This document shows, piece by piece, positions 1 through 5,035 of a stretch of 5,035 nt of DNA; within the stretch, counting starts at the first letter, position 1, and every line of letters starts with the position of its first letter. The notes below the pieces were generated by a model. The model did not search any database. It worked only from the letters and a program-made list of their open reading frames with translations, and was not told the origin of the DNA. Location: positions 1 through 5,035 of the forward strand of contig JAQGMQ010000510.1 of NCBI GenBank assembly GCA_028292305.1. Reading direction: 5' to 3'. Source of the DNA: Rhodoferax sp. Its GTDB lineage: Bacteria; Pseudomonadota; Gammaproteobacteria; Burkholderiales; Burkholderiaceae_C. The position numbers and the translations under genes were made by a program.

Positions 1-32
1 GGCATTGAAAATCGGCAGACGGCGCAGCGCGA

Positions 33-416
33 CTACCTGCCCACCGCGACCAGGGGCTTGGGCACCGGCCCCTGCGCTGGCACCTGCGCTCGGCCAGGTG
101 CGCCCATCTGGGCGACCTTGCCGACTGGCTGGGGGAGCTGCTTCTCCAGGCTGGTCAGGCAGCGGCGCAGGTAACGCATGCTGGTCACCCGCAGGAACGA
201 GGCGAAGTTGGGCACCTCGCCGCGGTGCGCCAGGATCTCGTCGTGGAATTTGGATATCAGCGCATTGGTGGTGCAGCCCTCCTCCTCGGCCATTTCGGCC
301 AGGATGTCCCACACCATGTTCTCCAGGCGGATGCTGGTCAGCACGTTGCGGATGCGCACCGTGCGCGAACGCTGCTCGTACTGGATCGGGTCGGCTTTCA
401 CGAAGTATTCACACAT
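33..416 (-). CDS. Ribbon-helix-helix domain protein, putative DNA-binding regulator
   Basis: This 127-residue protein has a central segment that reads as a ribbon-helix-helix fold. A beta strand around residues 26-32 (LTSIRLE) is followed by a helix at about 32-46, a G-C-T turn at 47-49 and a second helix at about 50-65. The pattern resembles the RHH_4-type domain of small proteobacterial proteins. Such proteins usually dimerise and bind palindromic DNA through the paired strands. Residues 70-94 look helical (FLRVTSMRYLRRCL), and the last ~33 residues are a Pro/Ala/Gly/Val-rich tail that is probably disordered. The ATG start is well supported by an AGGAG 7 nt upstream, and the stop is TAG. 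The gene lies 27 bp after the GMC dehydrogenase gene in the same direction, so the two are likely cotranscribed. A role in regulating the dehydrogenase unit is inference from position; some RHH_4 proteins have no known function. Confidence 0.85.
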   Translation of the reverse strand: MCEYFVKADPIQYEQRSRTVRIRNVLTSIRLENMVWDILAEMAEEEGCTTNALISKFHDEILAHRGEVPNFASFLRVTSMRYLRRCLTSLEKQLPQPVGKVAQMGAPGRAQVPAQGPVPKPLVAVGR

Positions 417-423
417 GGCGGGT

Positions 424-428
424 CTCCT
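424..428 (-). promoter_or_regulatory. Ribosome binding site of the ribbon-helix-helix gene
   Basis: AGGAG on the minus strand lies 7 nt before the ATG at 416. It fixes the start of the small regulator gene inside the 27-bp gap after the GMC gene. Confidence 0.75.
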
Positions 429-443
429 GGATCAAGGGGCGGG

Positions 444-2012
444 TCAGATCGCGCGTTCGGTCATCTGCCGGGCGATGTAGTCGGCCTGGCGGATCGCCAG
501 CGTGACGATGGTCAGCGTCGGGTTTTCGGCGCCGCCGGTGGTGAACTGGCTGCCGTCGCTGATGAACAGGTTGGCGATGTCGTGGGTTTGTCCCCACTGG
601 TTGACCACGCCGTCCTGCGCGCGGGCGCTCATGCGGCTGGTGCCCATGTTGTGGGTCGACGGATACGGGGGCGTGCGAAACGTCTTGATCGCGCCGGCCG
701 CCTGGTGCACGCGCTCGGCCTGGGTGAAGGCGTGGTTGCGCATGGCGATGTCGTTGTCATGGTCGTCGTAGTGCACGTTGGGCGCGTAGTTGCCCCACTG
801 GTCCTTGACGCCGGTGTTGAGCGTGACGCGGTTGGTCTCGCGCGGCATGTCTTCGCCTACGATCCACATGCCGGCCAGGTTGGTGTAGCGGTCCATCCAC
901 CAGGTGAACTCGGGGCCCCAGCCGCCCGGGTTCAAGAACGCCGCCATGAACGGAATGCCCAGCGACAGGGTTTCCAGCTCGTAGCCACCGGCAAAGCCGC
1001 GGTTGGGGTTGTGCCCGGCCTCGTCGCGCACGATGCCGGCCATGGTGGTGCCCTTGTACATGTGCACCGGGTTCTTGAACGCCGAATAGACCGAGCCCGT
1101 CATGTGGCGCATGTAGTTGCGGCCCACCTGGCCCGATGAATTGGCCAGCCCGTCCTTGTACAGGCTGGAGGCCGACAGCAGCAACAGCCGCGGCGTCTCG
1201 ATCGCGTTGCCGGCCACGCAGACGATGCGCGCCTTCTGCCGCTGCTCCTTGCCGTCCTTGTCGAAATAGACCACGCCCGTCACCTTGCCGGCCGCGTTGT
1301 GCTCGATGCGCGACACATGCGACTGCGGCCGGATCTCGAAGTTGCCGGTGGCCTCGGCCTTGGGAATCTCGGTGTAGAGCGTGGACCACTTGGCGCCGCT
1401 CTTGCAGCCCTGGAAGCAGAAGCCGAGCTGCATGCAGCGCCCGCGGTCGTCGCGCGGCTCGCTGTTGATGGCCATGTTGCCGGTGTGCACTTCCTTGTAG
1501 CCGAGCTTGGTGGCGCCGGCATGCATCACCTTGAAGTTGTTGTTGCCCGGCAGGCCGGGAATGCCGTTGGTGCGGGTCACGCCCATCTTGTATTCGGCCT
1601 TGGCGTAATACGGCTCGAGGTCTTGCAGCGTGATGGGCCAGTCGAGCAGGTTGGCGCCCTTCACGTCGCCGTAGAAGCTGCGGGTGCGGAACTCATGTTC
1701 CTGAAAACGCAGCGAGGCGCCGGCCCAGTGCGTGGTGGTGCCGCCCACGGTCTTGCAGATCCAGGCCGGCAGGCCGGCGAAGTCTTTCGCCACGCGCCAG
1801 CTGCCCGAGGTGGTGCGTTTGTCGAGCCAGGCCAGCTGGCTGAACGACTTCCATTCGTCGTTGATGAAGCTGGCGTTGGACTGGGCGGCGCCGGCCTCCA
1901 GCACCACCACCTTGATGCCCTTCTGGCACAGCTCGTTGGCCAGGGTGCCACCGCCCGCGCCGGAACCGACGACAAGGACCACCGAGTCGTCTTCGAAATC
2001 GAATTTAGCCAT
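444..2012 (-). CDS. GMC-family FAD-dependent dehydrogenase, large catalytic subunit
   Basis: This 522-residue flavoprotein belongs to the GMC oxidoreductases and resembles the large subunits of bacterial gluconate, sorbitol and fructose dehydrogenases. These oxidise a sugar or polyol alcohol group at the periplasmic face and pass electrons to a cytochrome or quinone. The N-terminal Rossmann motif GSGAGG (16-21) and E39 would bind the FAD ADP moiety. The motif VGGTTTHWAG (89-98) places H95 where related enzymes attach FAD covalently. C193, C199 and C203 form a CX5CX3C cluster. The C-terminal motif STHNMGTSRM and the later ENPTLTI supply the expected catalytic pair, H454 and N497. No signal peptide is visible, which fits export together with the Tat-signal subunit encoded just upstream. 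The ATG start has GGAG 6 nt upstream; the stop is TGA. The length is normal for the family and no frameshift is seen. The substrate cannot be read from the sequence. Confidence 0.93.
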   Translation of the reverse strand: MAKFDFEDDSVVLVVGSGAGGGTLANELCQKGIKVVVLEAGAAQSNASFINDEWKSFSQLAWLDKRTTSGSWRVAKDFAGLPAWICKTVGGTTTHWAGASLRFQEHEFRTRSFYGDVKGANLLDWPITLQDLEPYYAKAEYKMGVTRTNGIPGLPGNNNFKVMHAGATKLGYKEVHTGNMAINSEPRDDRGRCMQLGFCFQGCKSGAKWSTLYTEIPKAEATGNFEIRPQSHVSRIEHNAAGKVTGVVYFDKDGKEQRQKARIVCVAGNAIETPRLLLLSASSLYKDGLANSSGQVGRNYMRHMTGSVYSAFKNPVHMYKGTTMAGIVRDEAGHNPNRGFAGGYELETLSLGIPFMAAFLNPGGWGPEFTWWMDRYTNLAGMWIVGEDMPRETNRVTLNTGVKDQWGNYAPNVHYDDHDNDIAMRNHAFTQAERVHQAAGAIKTFRTPPYPSTHNMGTSRMSARAQDGVVNQWGQTHDIANLFISDGSQFTTGGAENPTLTIVTLAIRQADYIARQMTERAI

Positions 2013-2018
2013 GTCTGT

Positions 2019-2022
2019 CTCC
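2019..2022 (-). promoter_or_regulatory. Ribosome binding site of the GMC dehydrogenase gene
   Basis: GGAG on the minus strand lies 6 nt before the ATG at 2012. The context CGGAGACAGACATG is nearly identical to that of the small-subunit gene (CGGAGACAAACATG), suggesting matched translation initiation for the two partner subunits. Confidence 0.75.
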
Positions 2023-2046
2023 GTGAGGTTTTATCGTATTTTTTTG

Positions 2047-2062
2047 CAGGGCGCCCGCCCTG
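2047..2062 (-). other. Hairpin in the gap between the two dehydrogenase subunit genes
   Basis: CAGGGC and GCCCTG form a perfect 6-bp GC-rich stem with a 4-nt loop. On the minus-strand transcript it is followed by a run of seven A residues, then the GMC ribosome binding site. It lies inside the 121-bp gap between the small- and large-subunit genes. It is not a terminator for this strand because no U tract follows. It could be an mRNA-stabilising or processing structure, or a chance product of high GC. Confidence 0.3.
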
Positions 2063-2133
2063 GTGCGGCCTGACGCAAAGCCGCCATCGACCGTCGTCCA
2101 ACCGGCTGTTCATCCGTGATATCGGCCCCTGCA

Positions 2134-2763
2134 TCAACCCATGTAAGGCGGCGGGCTGGCGGCGCTGGAAGGCGCGGGCAGCCACTTCAGGTCCTGGAAA
2201 CCGCGGGTGATGTAGCCGCCTTTCTCCCAGGCCGAGCCGGGGTAGCCGAACACGGCATAGGCCATGTCGTTGTCGTACAGCGATGTCACGCACTGGCCGC
2301 GCACCGCGCCGAAGAAGGGCGTGCCTTCCATGCCGCGCACGATCTCTGCCTTGCGTGTGGCGCCGGCCTGGGCGAAATTGCCGCCGGCCGAGGTGTTGAG
2401 CCAGGCGATGCCGTCCTGCAGCAGCTTGGCCGTGCCGGCGTCGGCGGCGGCCTTGGCGTCGAGGTCTTTGGCCAGCAGCGCGTACACCGCATCGGGCAGC
2501 TTCTGGTGCGGATACAACACCCGGCCCATGGCCATCAGCGTCGCGCCGTCGGCGGTGGACAGCTTCTGCAGCTCCAGCGCCCAGGCGCTCGACGGCGCCA
2601 GGCCGGCCAGCAGCGTGCCGGCAGCCAGCGTGCCGAACAACACACCCGACCCCTTCAGGAATTCACGCCGCGCCAGCGGCAATGCGAGCTTCTGGACCGG
2701 CCCGCCTTCGTCCGCGCAGTCGCCCTGCGCGGGACGCTGCTCTGCAATGGAAATGACCCGCAT
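2134..2763 (-). CDS. Tat-signal small subunit of GMC dehydrogenase (gluconate 2-dehydrogenase subunit 3 family)
   Basis: This 209-residue protein starts with a long 31-residue n-region, followed by a textbook twin-arginine motif ARREFLKG (31-38). A hydrophobic stretch follows at 41-56, with a likely signal-peptidase site after SSAWA at residue 62. The mature part matches the gluconate 2-dehydrogenase subunit 3 family; the C-terminal signature GYPGSAWEKGGY (173-184) followed by RGFQDLKWLP is characteristic. In characterised gluconate, fructose and sorbitol dehydrogenases this small subunit is needed for folding, and its Tat signal carries the signal-less flavoprotein across the membrane. The same role is inferred here because the GMC subunit gene lies immediately downstream. 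The ATG start is fixed by GGAG 6 nt upstream. The 121-bp gap to the GMC gene is large for subunits of one complex. The final Pro/Ser-rich tail (about 196-207) has no assigned role. Confidence 0.9.
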   Translation of the reverse strand: MRVISIAEQRPAQGDCADEGGPVQKLALPLARREFLKGSGVLFGTLAAGTLLAGLAPSSAWALELQKLSTADGATLMAMGRVLYPHQKLPDAVYALLAKDLDAKAAADAGTAKLLQDGIAWLNTSAGGNFAQAGATRKAEIVRGMEGTPFFGAVRGQCVTSLYDNDMAYAVFGYPGSAWEKGGYITRGFQDLKWLPAPSSAASPPPYMG

Positions 2764-2769
2764 GTTTGT

Positions 2770-2773
2770 CTCC
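2770..2773 (-). promoter_or_regulatory. Ribosome binding site of the Tat-signal small subunit gene
   Basis: GGAG on the minus strand lies 6 nt before the ATG at 2763. It supports the long n-region of the signal peptide as genuinely translated, and sits just downstream of the nested inverted repeat. Confidence 0.75.
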
Positions 2774-2781
2774 GATATTTG

Positions 2782-2826
2782 GTGAAATCACCCACGCCTT
2801 ATGGTGGCGTGGAATAAGTATTTCAC
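2782..2826 (-). promoter_or_regulatory. Nested inverted repeats upstream of the dehydrogenase genes (candidate operator or leader hairpin)
   Basis: Two perfect 7-bp inverted repeats are nested here. The inner arms CCACGCC (2792-2798) and GGCGTGG (2806-2812) flank a 7-nt loop. The outer arms GTGAAAT (2782-2788) and ATTTCAC (2820-2826) flank the inner ones with an unequal 3/7-nt internal loop. The structure ends 8 nt upstream of the small-subunit GGAG, so it could fold as a leader hairpin with the ribosome site left free, or serve as a DNA operator. The surrounding DNA is more AT-rich than the genes. The arms are seen directly; the function is inference. Confidence 0.45.
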
Positions 2827-2831
2827 TGAAA
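2821..2831. promoter_or_regulatory. Short palindrome TTTCA-C-TGAAA, candidate protein-binding site
   Basis: TTTCA and TGAAA are exact inverted copies around one central base. The site overlaps the outer arm of the nested repeat, and the related half-site GTGAAAT recurs at 2782-2788. An 11-bp palindrome with a repeated half-site is what a small dimeric regulator such as a ribbon-helix-helix protein might bind. No binding protein can be assigned from the sequence. Confidence 0.3.
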
Positions 2832-2890
2832 CATCGTTGACGGGTGATAGCTGGGTACTTACAGGGCAAACCCTCGATCAGCCTGTCTTT

Positions 2891-2919
2891 ACACCATGGC
2901 TCAGCGCCAGTCCTGGTGT
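2891..2919 (-). other. Hairpin after the ABC permease gene
   Basis: ACACCA (2891-2896) pairs with TGGTGT (2914-2919). Inside, TGGC (2897-2900) pairs with GCCA (2906-2909), leaving a 5-nt loop and a 4-nt bulge. It starts about 25 bp past the permease stop on the minus strand. No U tract follows, so it is not an intrinsic terminator; it may protect the 3' end of the transporter mRNA or be incidental. Confidence 0.3.
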
Positions 2920-2943
2920 GGACATGCCCTTGGCAGACGACCT

Positions 2944-3636
2944 CTAGACCCCCACATCCATCAGCGTGCGCCGCGCCTCGGAGCGCGCGCCCGAGCCCTT
3001 GCGCCGCTCCAGCCACCGCACCAGGTTGGCAAGCGCCAGGTTGATGGCGAGGTAGAACAGCGCCACGATCGTGTAGATCTCCAGGGGTGCGAACGTGACC
3101 GATACCGCGATCTGCCCCGATCGCAGCAGCTCGGCGATGGAGATGGTGGAGATCAGCGAGGTCGACTTGACCAGGCTGATCATCTCGTTGGCCAGCGGCG
3201 GCAGCACCAGGGTGGCGGCCTGCGGCAGCTCGATGCGCAGCAGCGTCTGGCGGTAGCTCATGCCCAGCGACCGCGCAGCCTGCACATGGGCGCGCGGCAC
3301 GGCCTCGAAGCCGGCCCGAAAGATCTCCGCCAGGTAGGCGCCGGCATTGATGCCGAGCCCGAGGATGCCAGCCGTGGTGGCCGACATCTTGAGCCCCAGC
3401 GGGGGCAGCGCGTAGTACAGGATGAAGAGCTGCAGCAGCAGTGGCGTGCCGCGGATGAAGTCCACATAGGCGCGCACCAGCCAGTGCAGGAAGCGCAGCC
3501 GCGACAGGCCGAGCATGGCCGCGGCAATGCCGATGACCAGACCGAGCAGCAAGCCGCCGAGCGTGAACTCGATGGTCACCAGAACGCCGTGCAGCAGGTC
3601 GGGCAGGTAGGTGGCAATGATTTTGAAGTCGAACAT
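2944..3636 (-). CDS. Polar amino-acid-type ABC transporter permease (HisM/GlnP family)
   Basis: This 230-residue inner-membrane protein has about five hydrophobic segments (roughly 14-44, 52-80, 86-107, 140-165 and 185-212). The family block DFIRGTPLLLQLFILYYALP lies at 59-78. The cytoplasmic EAA loop runs from about 109 to 138 (AARSLGMS, then LPQA), where the permease docks on the ATPase. Length and pattern are typical of permeases in amino-acid importers such as the GlnP and HisQ/HisM group. Only one permease gene is present in the window, so it may act as a homodimer or pair with a permease encoded outside. ATG at 3636 is chosen because AAGG (3644-3647) lies 7 nt upstream. A GTG one codon earlier (3639) is possible but too close to that site. 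The gene follows the ATPase stop by 13 bp. The C-terminus is Arg/Lys-rich and cytoplasmic in character. The substrate is not readable. Confidence 0.92.
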   Translation of the reverse strand: MFDFKIIATYLPDLLHGVLVTIEFTLGGLLLGLVIGIAAAMLGLSRLRFLHWLVRAYVDFIRGTPLLLQLFILYYALPPLGLKMSATTAGILGLGINAGAYLAEIFRAGFEAVPRAHVQAARSLGMSYRQTLLRIELPQAATLVLPPLANEMISLVKSTSLISTISIAELLRSGQIAVSVTFAPLEIYTIVALFYLAINLALANLVRWLERRKGSGARSEARRTLMDVGV

Positions 3637-3649
3637 CACAACACCTTGG

Positions 3650-4468
3650 TCACAATACTTTGGAGAGAAACGACTGCGCGCGTTCGTGCCGCGGCGCCGA
3701 GAAGAACTGCGCGGGCGGGGCGACTTCCATCACCACGCCCTCGTCCATGAACACCACGCGGTCGGATACTTCGCGGGCAAAGGACATTTCATGCGTGACC
3801 AGCACCATGGTCATGCCGTCGCGGGCCAGGCCCTGGACCACGTCGAGCACCTCGTGCACCGTCTCCGGGTCGAGCGCCGAGGTCACCTCGTCGAGCAGCA
3901 GCACCTTGGGCTGCATCGCCAGCGAACGCGCGATGGCCACGCGTTGCTGCTGGCCGCCGGACAACGTGGTGGGCGACGCGTCCCTCTTCGCCAGCAGGCC
4001 CACGCGGTCGAGCAGCTTGACCGCCGTGGCCGTGGCCTCGTCGCGCGATTGCCCGCGCACCAGCATCGGCGCCTCGATGATGTTCTGCAGCACCGTCTTG
4101 TGCGGCCACAGGTTGAACTGCTGGAACACCATGCCGATCTCGGCGCGCTGGCGGTTCATCTCCACCTCGGGCCGGCGCACGACACGGCCGTCGGGCCGCT
4201 GCACATAACCGAGCCGTTCGCCGTCGACGTACACCTCGCCCGAGGTCGGCGCCTCCAGGAAGTTCAGGCAGCGCAACACCGTGCTCTTGCCCGAACCGCT
4301 GGGGCCGATGATGGTGACCACCTCGCTGGCGGCCACGTCGAGGTCGATGCCCCTGAGGATCTGGTGATCGCCGTAGCGCTTGGTCAACTGCCGCACGGCG
4401 ATCATCGGACCTCCGGCCTGCACGCCCGCCACGGGCGCGGGGCCGGCCACGTCAGCCAACGCGTTCAT
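3650..4468 (-). CDS. Polar amino-acid-type ABC transporter ATP-binding protein (GlnQ/HisP family)
   Basis: This is the ATPase that powers the importer. All nucleotide-binding motifs are intact, numbered from the 272-residue start: Walker A GPSGSGKST (55-63), Q-loop Q116 in VFQQFNLWPH, signature LSGGQ (169-173), Walker B VLLLDE (189-194) and switch histidine H226. The segment FNLWPHKTVLQNI and the long insertion at about 86-110 are typical of the GlnQ/HisP subfamily. The start is ambiguous. ATG at 4468 overlaps the binding-protein stop as ATGA, which favours translational coupling, but it adds a 21-residue Ala/Gly/Pro-rich N-terminus. ATG at 4405 has a strong GGAGG 4 nt upstream and gives 251 residues beginning MIAVRQLTKRYG, exactly where most family members begin. 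Family identity is certain; the choice of start is not. Confidence 0.94.
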   Translation of the reverse strand: MNALADVAGPAPVAGVQAGGPMIAVRQLTKRYGDHQILRGIDLDVAASEVVTIIGPSGSGKSTVLRCLNFLEAPTSGEVYVDGERLGYVQRPDGRVVRRPEVEMNRQRAEIGMVFQQFNLWPHKTVLQNIIEAPMLVRGQSRDEATATAVKLLDRVGLLAKRDASPTTLSGGQQQRVAIARSLAMQPKVLLLDEVTSALDPETVHEVLDVVQGLARDGMTMVLVTHEMSFAREVSDRVVFMDEGVVMEVAPPAQFFSAPRHERAQSFLSKVL

Positions 4469-5035
4469 TGCTGGTTCCAGCTGACGGGCAGCGCGCCGGT
4501 AGGGGCACCGAGCCACTTCTGCTGCACCGCGGCCAGCGTGCCGTCGGCCTTCGCGTCCAGCAGAATCTTGTTGACGGCGTCGAGCAGCGCGGTGTCGTCC
4601 TTGCGCATGGCCACGCCGAAGTAGGACTTGTCGCCCAGGCCGTCGACGATTTTGTAGGCGCCCGGCTTCTGCGCCATGTAGCCGCCCATGATGGGCCGCG
4701 GCAACATCACCGCGTCGATGTTCTTGTTGGCGAGTTCGAGGAACACGGACGGGAAGTCGTCATAGGTCTTGACCGTCATCGCGGGCAGGTTCCGGGCCGC
4801 CAGTTTGGCGCCGAAGTTCTTGGCGAAGTCGACCGTGTTGGTGCCCAGCAGCACGCCGACCGTCTTGCCGGCCAGGTCTTCGGGCGACTTCACCGCGGCG
4901 TTGCCGGCCAGCGTGGCCGCCACCAGCGAGGCGTCGCCGTAGGGGGTGGAGAAGTTGACACGCTCCGCCCGCGCCTTGGTGGCGGTCATGCCGCTCATGA
5001 TCATGTCGAAACGCCTGCTCAGCAGCGCGGGGATG
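4465..5035 (-). CDS. Amino-acid-type ABC transporter solute-binding protein, 5' end missing
   Basis: The reading frame is open through the window edge, so only about the last 189 residues are present. The signal peptide and first part of lobe 1 lie outside. The ATG at 5004 is internal: the codons upstream read IPALLSRRFD, which continues the family motif IPALLSxRFDxIxSGMT. SGMT followed by an arginine (4969-4971) and FSTPY (4939-4953) matches the ligand-carboxylate site of the family 3 periplasmic binding proteins. GKTVGVLLGTN marks entry into lobe 2, and the protein ends with a helix of the QQKWLG type. The aspartate that normally holds the ligand's alpha-amino group in lobe 2 is absent; the segment reads AVMLPRPIMGG. 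The gene is first in the visible transporter cluster and its TGA overlaps a possible ATPase ATG. The ligand is unknown and may not be a standard amino acid. Confidence 0.9.
   Translation of the reverse strand, partial: IPALLSRRFDMIMSGMTATKARAERVNFSTPYGDASLVAATLAGNAAVKSPEDLAGKTVGVLLGTNTVDFAKNFGAKLAARNLPAMTVKTYDDFPSVFLELANKNIDAVMLPRPIMGGYMAQKPGAYKIVDGLGDKSYFGVAMRKDDTALLDAVNKILLDAKADGTLAAVQQKWLGAPTGALPVSWNQQ

Noticed and set aside
14..41. Possible terminator after the RHH gene: GGCAG/CTGCC arms followed by GATTTTC on the minus strand
   Set aside because: The stem is only 5 bp with an 18-nt interior, the T run is four bases, and it overlaps the stop codon. Too weak to call near the window edge.
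2039..2062. Intrinsic terminator on either strand at the GC hairpin with seven T residues
   Set aside because: On the plus strand the T run precedes the stem, and on the minus strand the stem is followed by A residues, so neither direction fits.
225..2210. Long plus-strand open frames (about 300 codons each at 225-1139 and 1299-2210)
   Set aside because: They lie antisense to the intact GMC and RHH genes, have low-complexity Ala/Gly/Arg/His/Val composition and no domain signature. High GC explains their openness.
2116..2817. Plus-strand 233-codon frame across the Tat-signal subunit
   Set aside because: Antisense to a well-supported gene with a Tat signal and family signature; Gln/Arg/Ala-rich shadow sequence.
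2837..2865. Plus-strand promoter-like TTGACG with TACAGG 17 bp away
   Set aside because: The -10 match is poor and no plus-strand gene follows.
2840..2880. Minus-strand sigma-70 boxes (TTGCCC with TATCAC; TGTAAG) before the dehydrogenase genes
   Set aside because: Spacing is 14 bp for the first pair and no -35 fits the second. A promoter is likely in the gap but cannot be placed.
3611..4624. Plus-strand 337-codon open frame across the ABC ATPase
   Set aside because: Antisense to a gene with all motifs intact; its His/Arg/Leu-rich sequence shows no family pattern.

Overview
This is a high-GC window in which every supportable gene lies on the minus strand, read from high to low coordinates. 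Strong GC bias at codon third positions gives long open shadow frames on the plus strand. The gene content and protein style suggest a beta-proteobacterium, most likely Burkholderiales/Comamonadaceae-like. That placement is inference, because no rRNA or marker gene is present.

Region A (about 5035 to 2944) is a polar amino-acid-type ABC importer in the order solute-binding protein (5' end outside the window), ATPase, permease. The binding-protein stop and the first possible ATPase start overlap as ATGA, and the permease starts 10-13 bp after the ATPase stop, so this is one tightly coupled transcription unit. The binding protein lacks the aspartate that classical family members use to hold the ligand's alpha-amino group, so the substrate should not be assumed to be an ordinary amino acid.

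Region B (2943 to 2764) is a 180-bp gap that is more AT-rich than its surroundings. It holds a hairpin just after the permease and, next to the following gene, two nested 7-bp inverted repeats plus a TTTCA-C-TGAAA palindrome. It is the most likely place for a promoter/operator or mRNA leader, although no convincing sigma-70 promoter could be read.

Region C (2763 to 33) encodes a membrane or periplasmic GMC-type flavin dehydrogenase of the gluconate/fructose/sorbitol dehydrogenase style. First comes a small Tat-signal subunit (gluconate 2-dehydrogenase subunit 3 family), then a signal-less FAD-binding catalytic subunit, then a small ribbon-helix-helix protein that may regulate the unit. By analogy with known family members, the small subunit would carry the folded flavoprotein through the Tat system. 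No cytochrome c subunit is visible, so the electron acceptor is unknown. All three genes have GGAG ribosome binding sites 6-7 nt from their ATG starts. No tRNA, rRNA, mobile element or CRISPR array was seen, and no gene-free stretch exceeds 300 bases.
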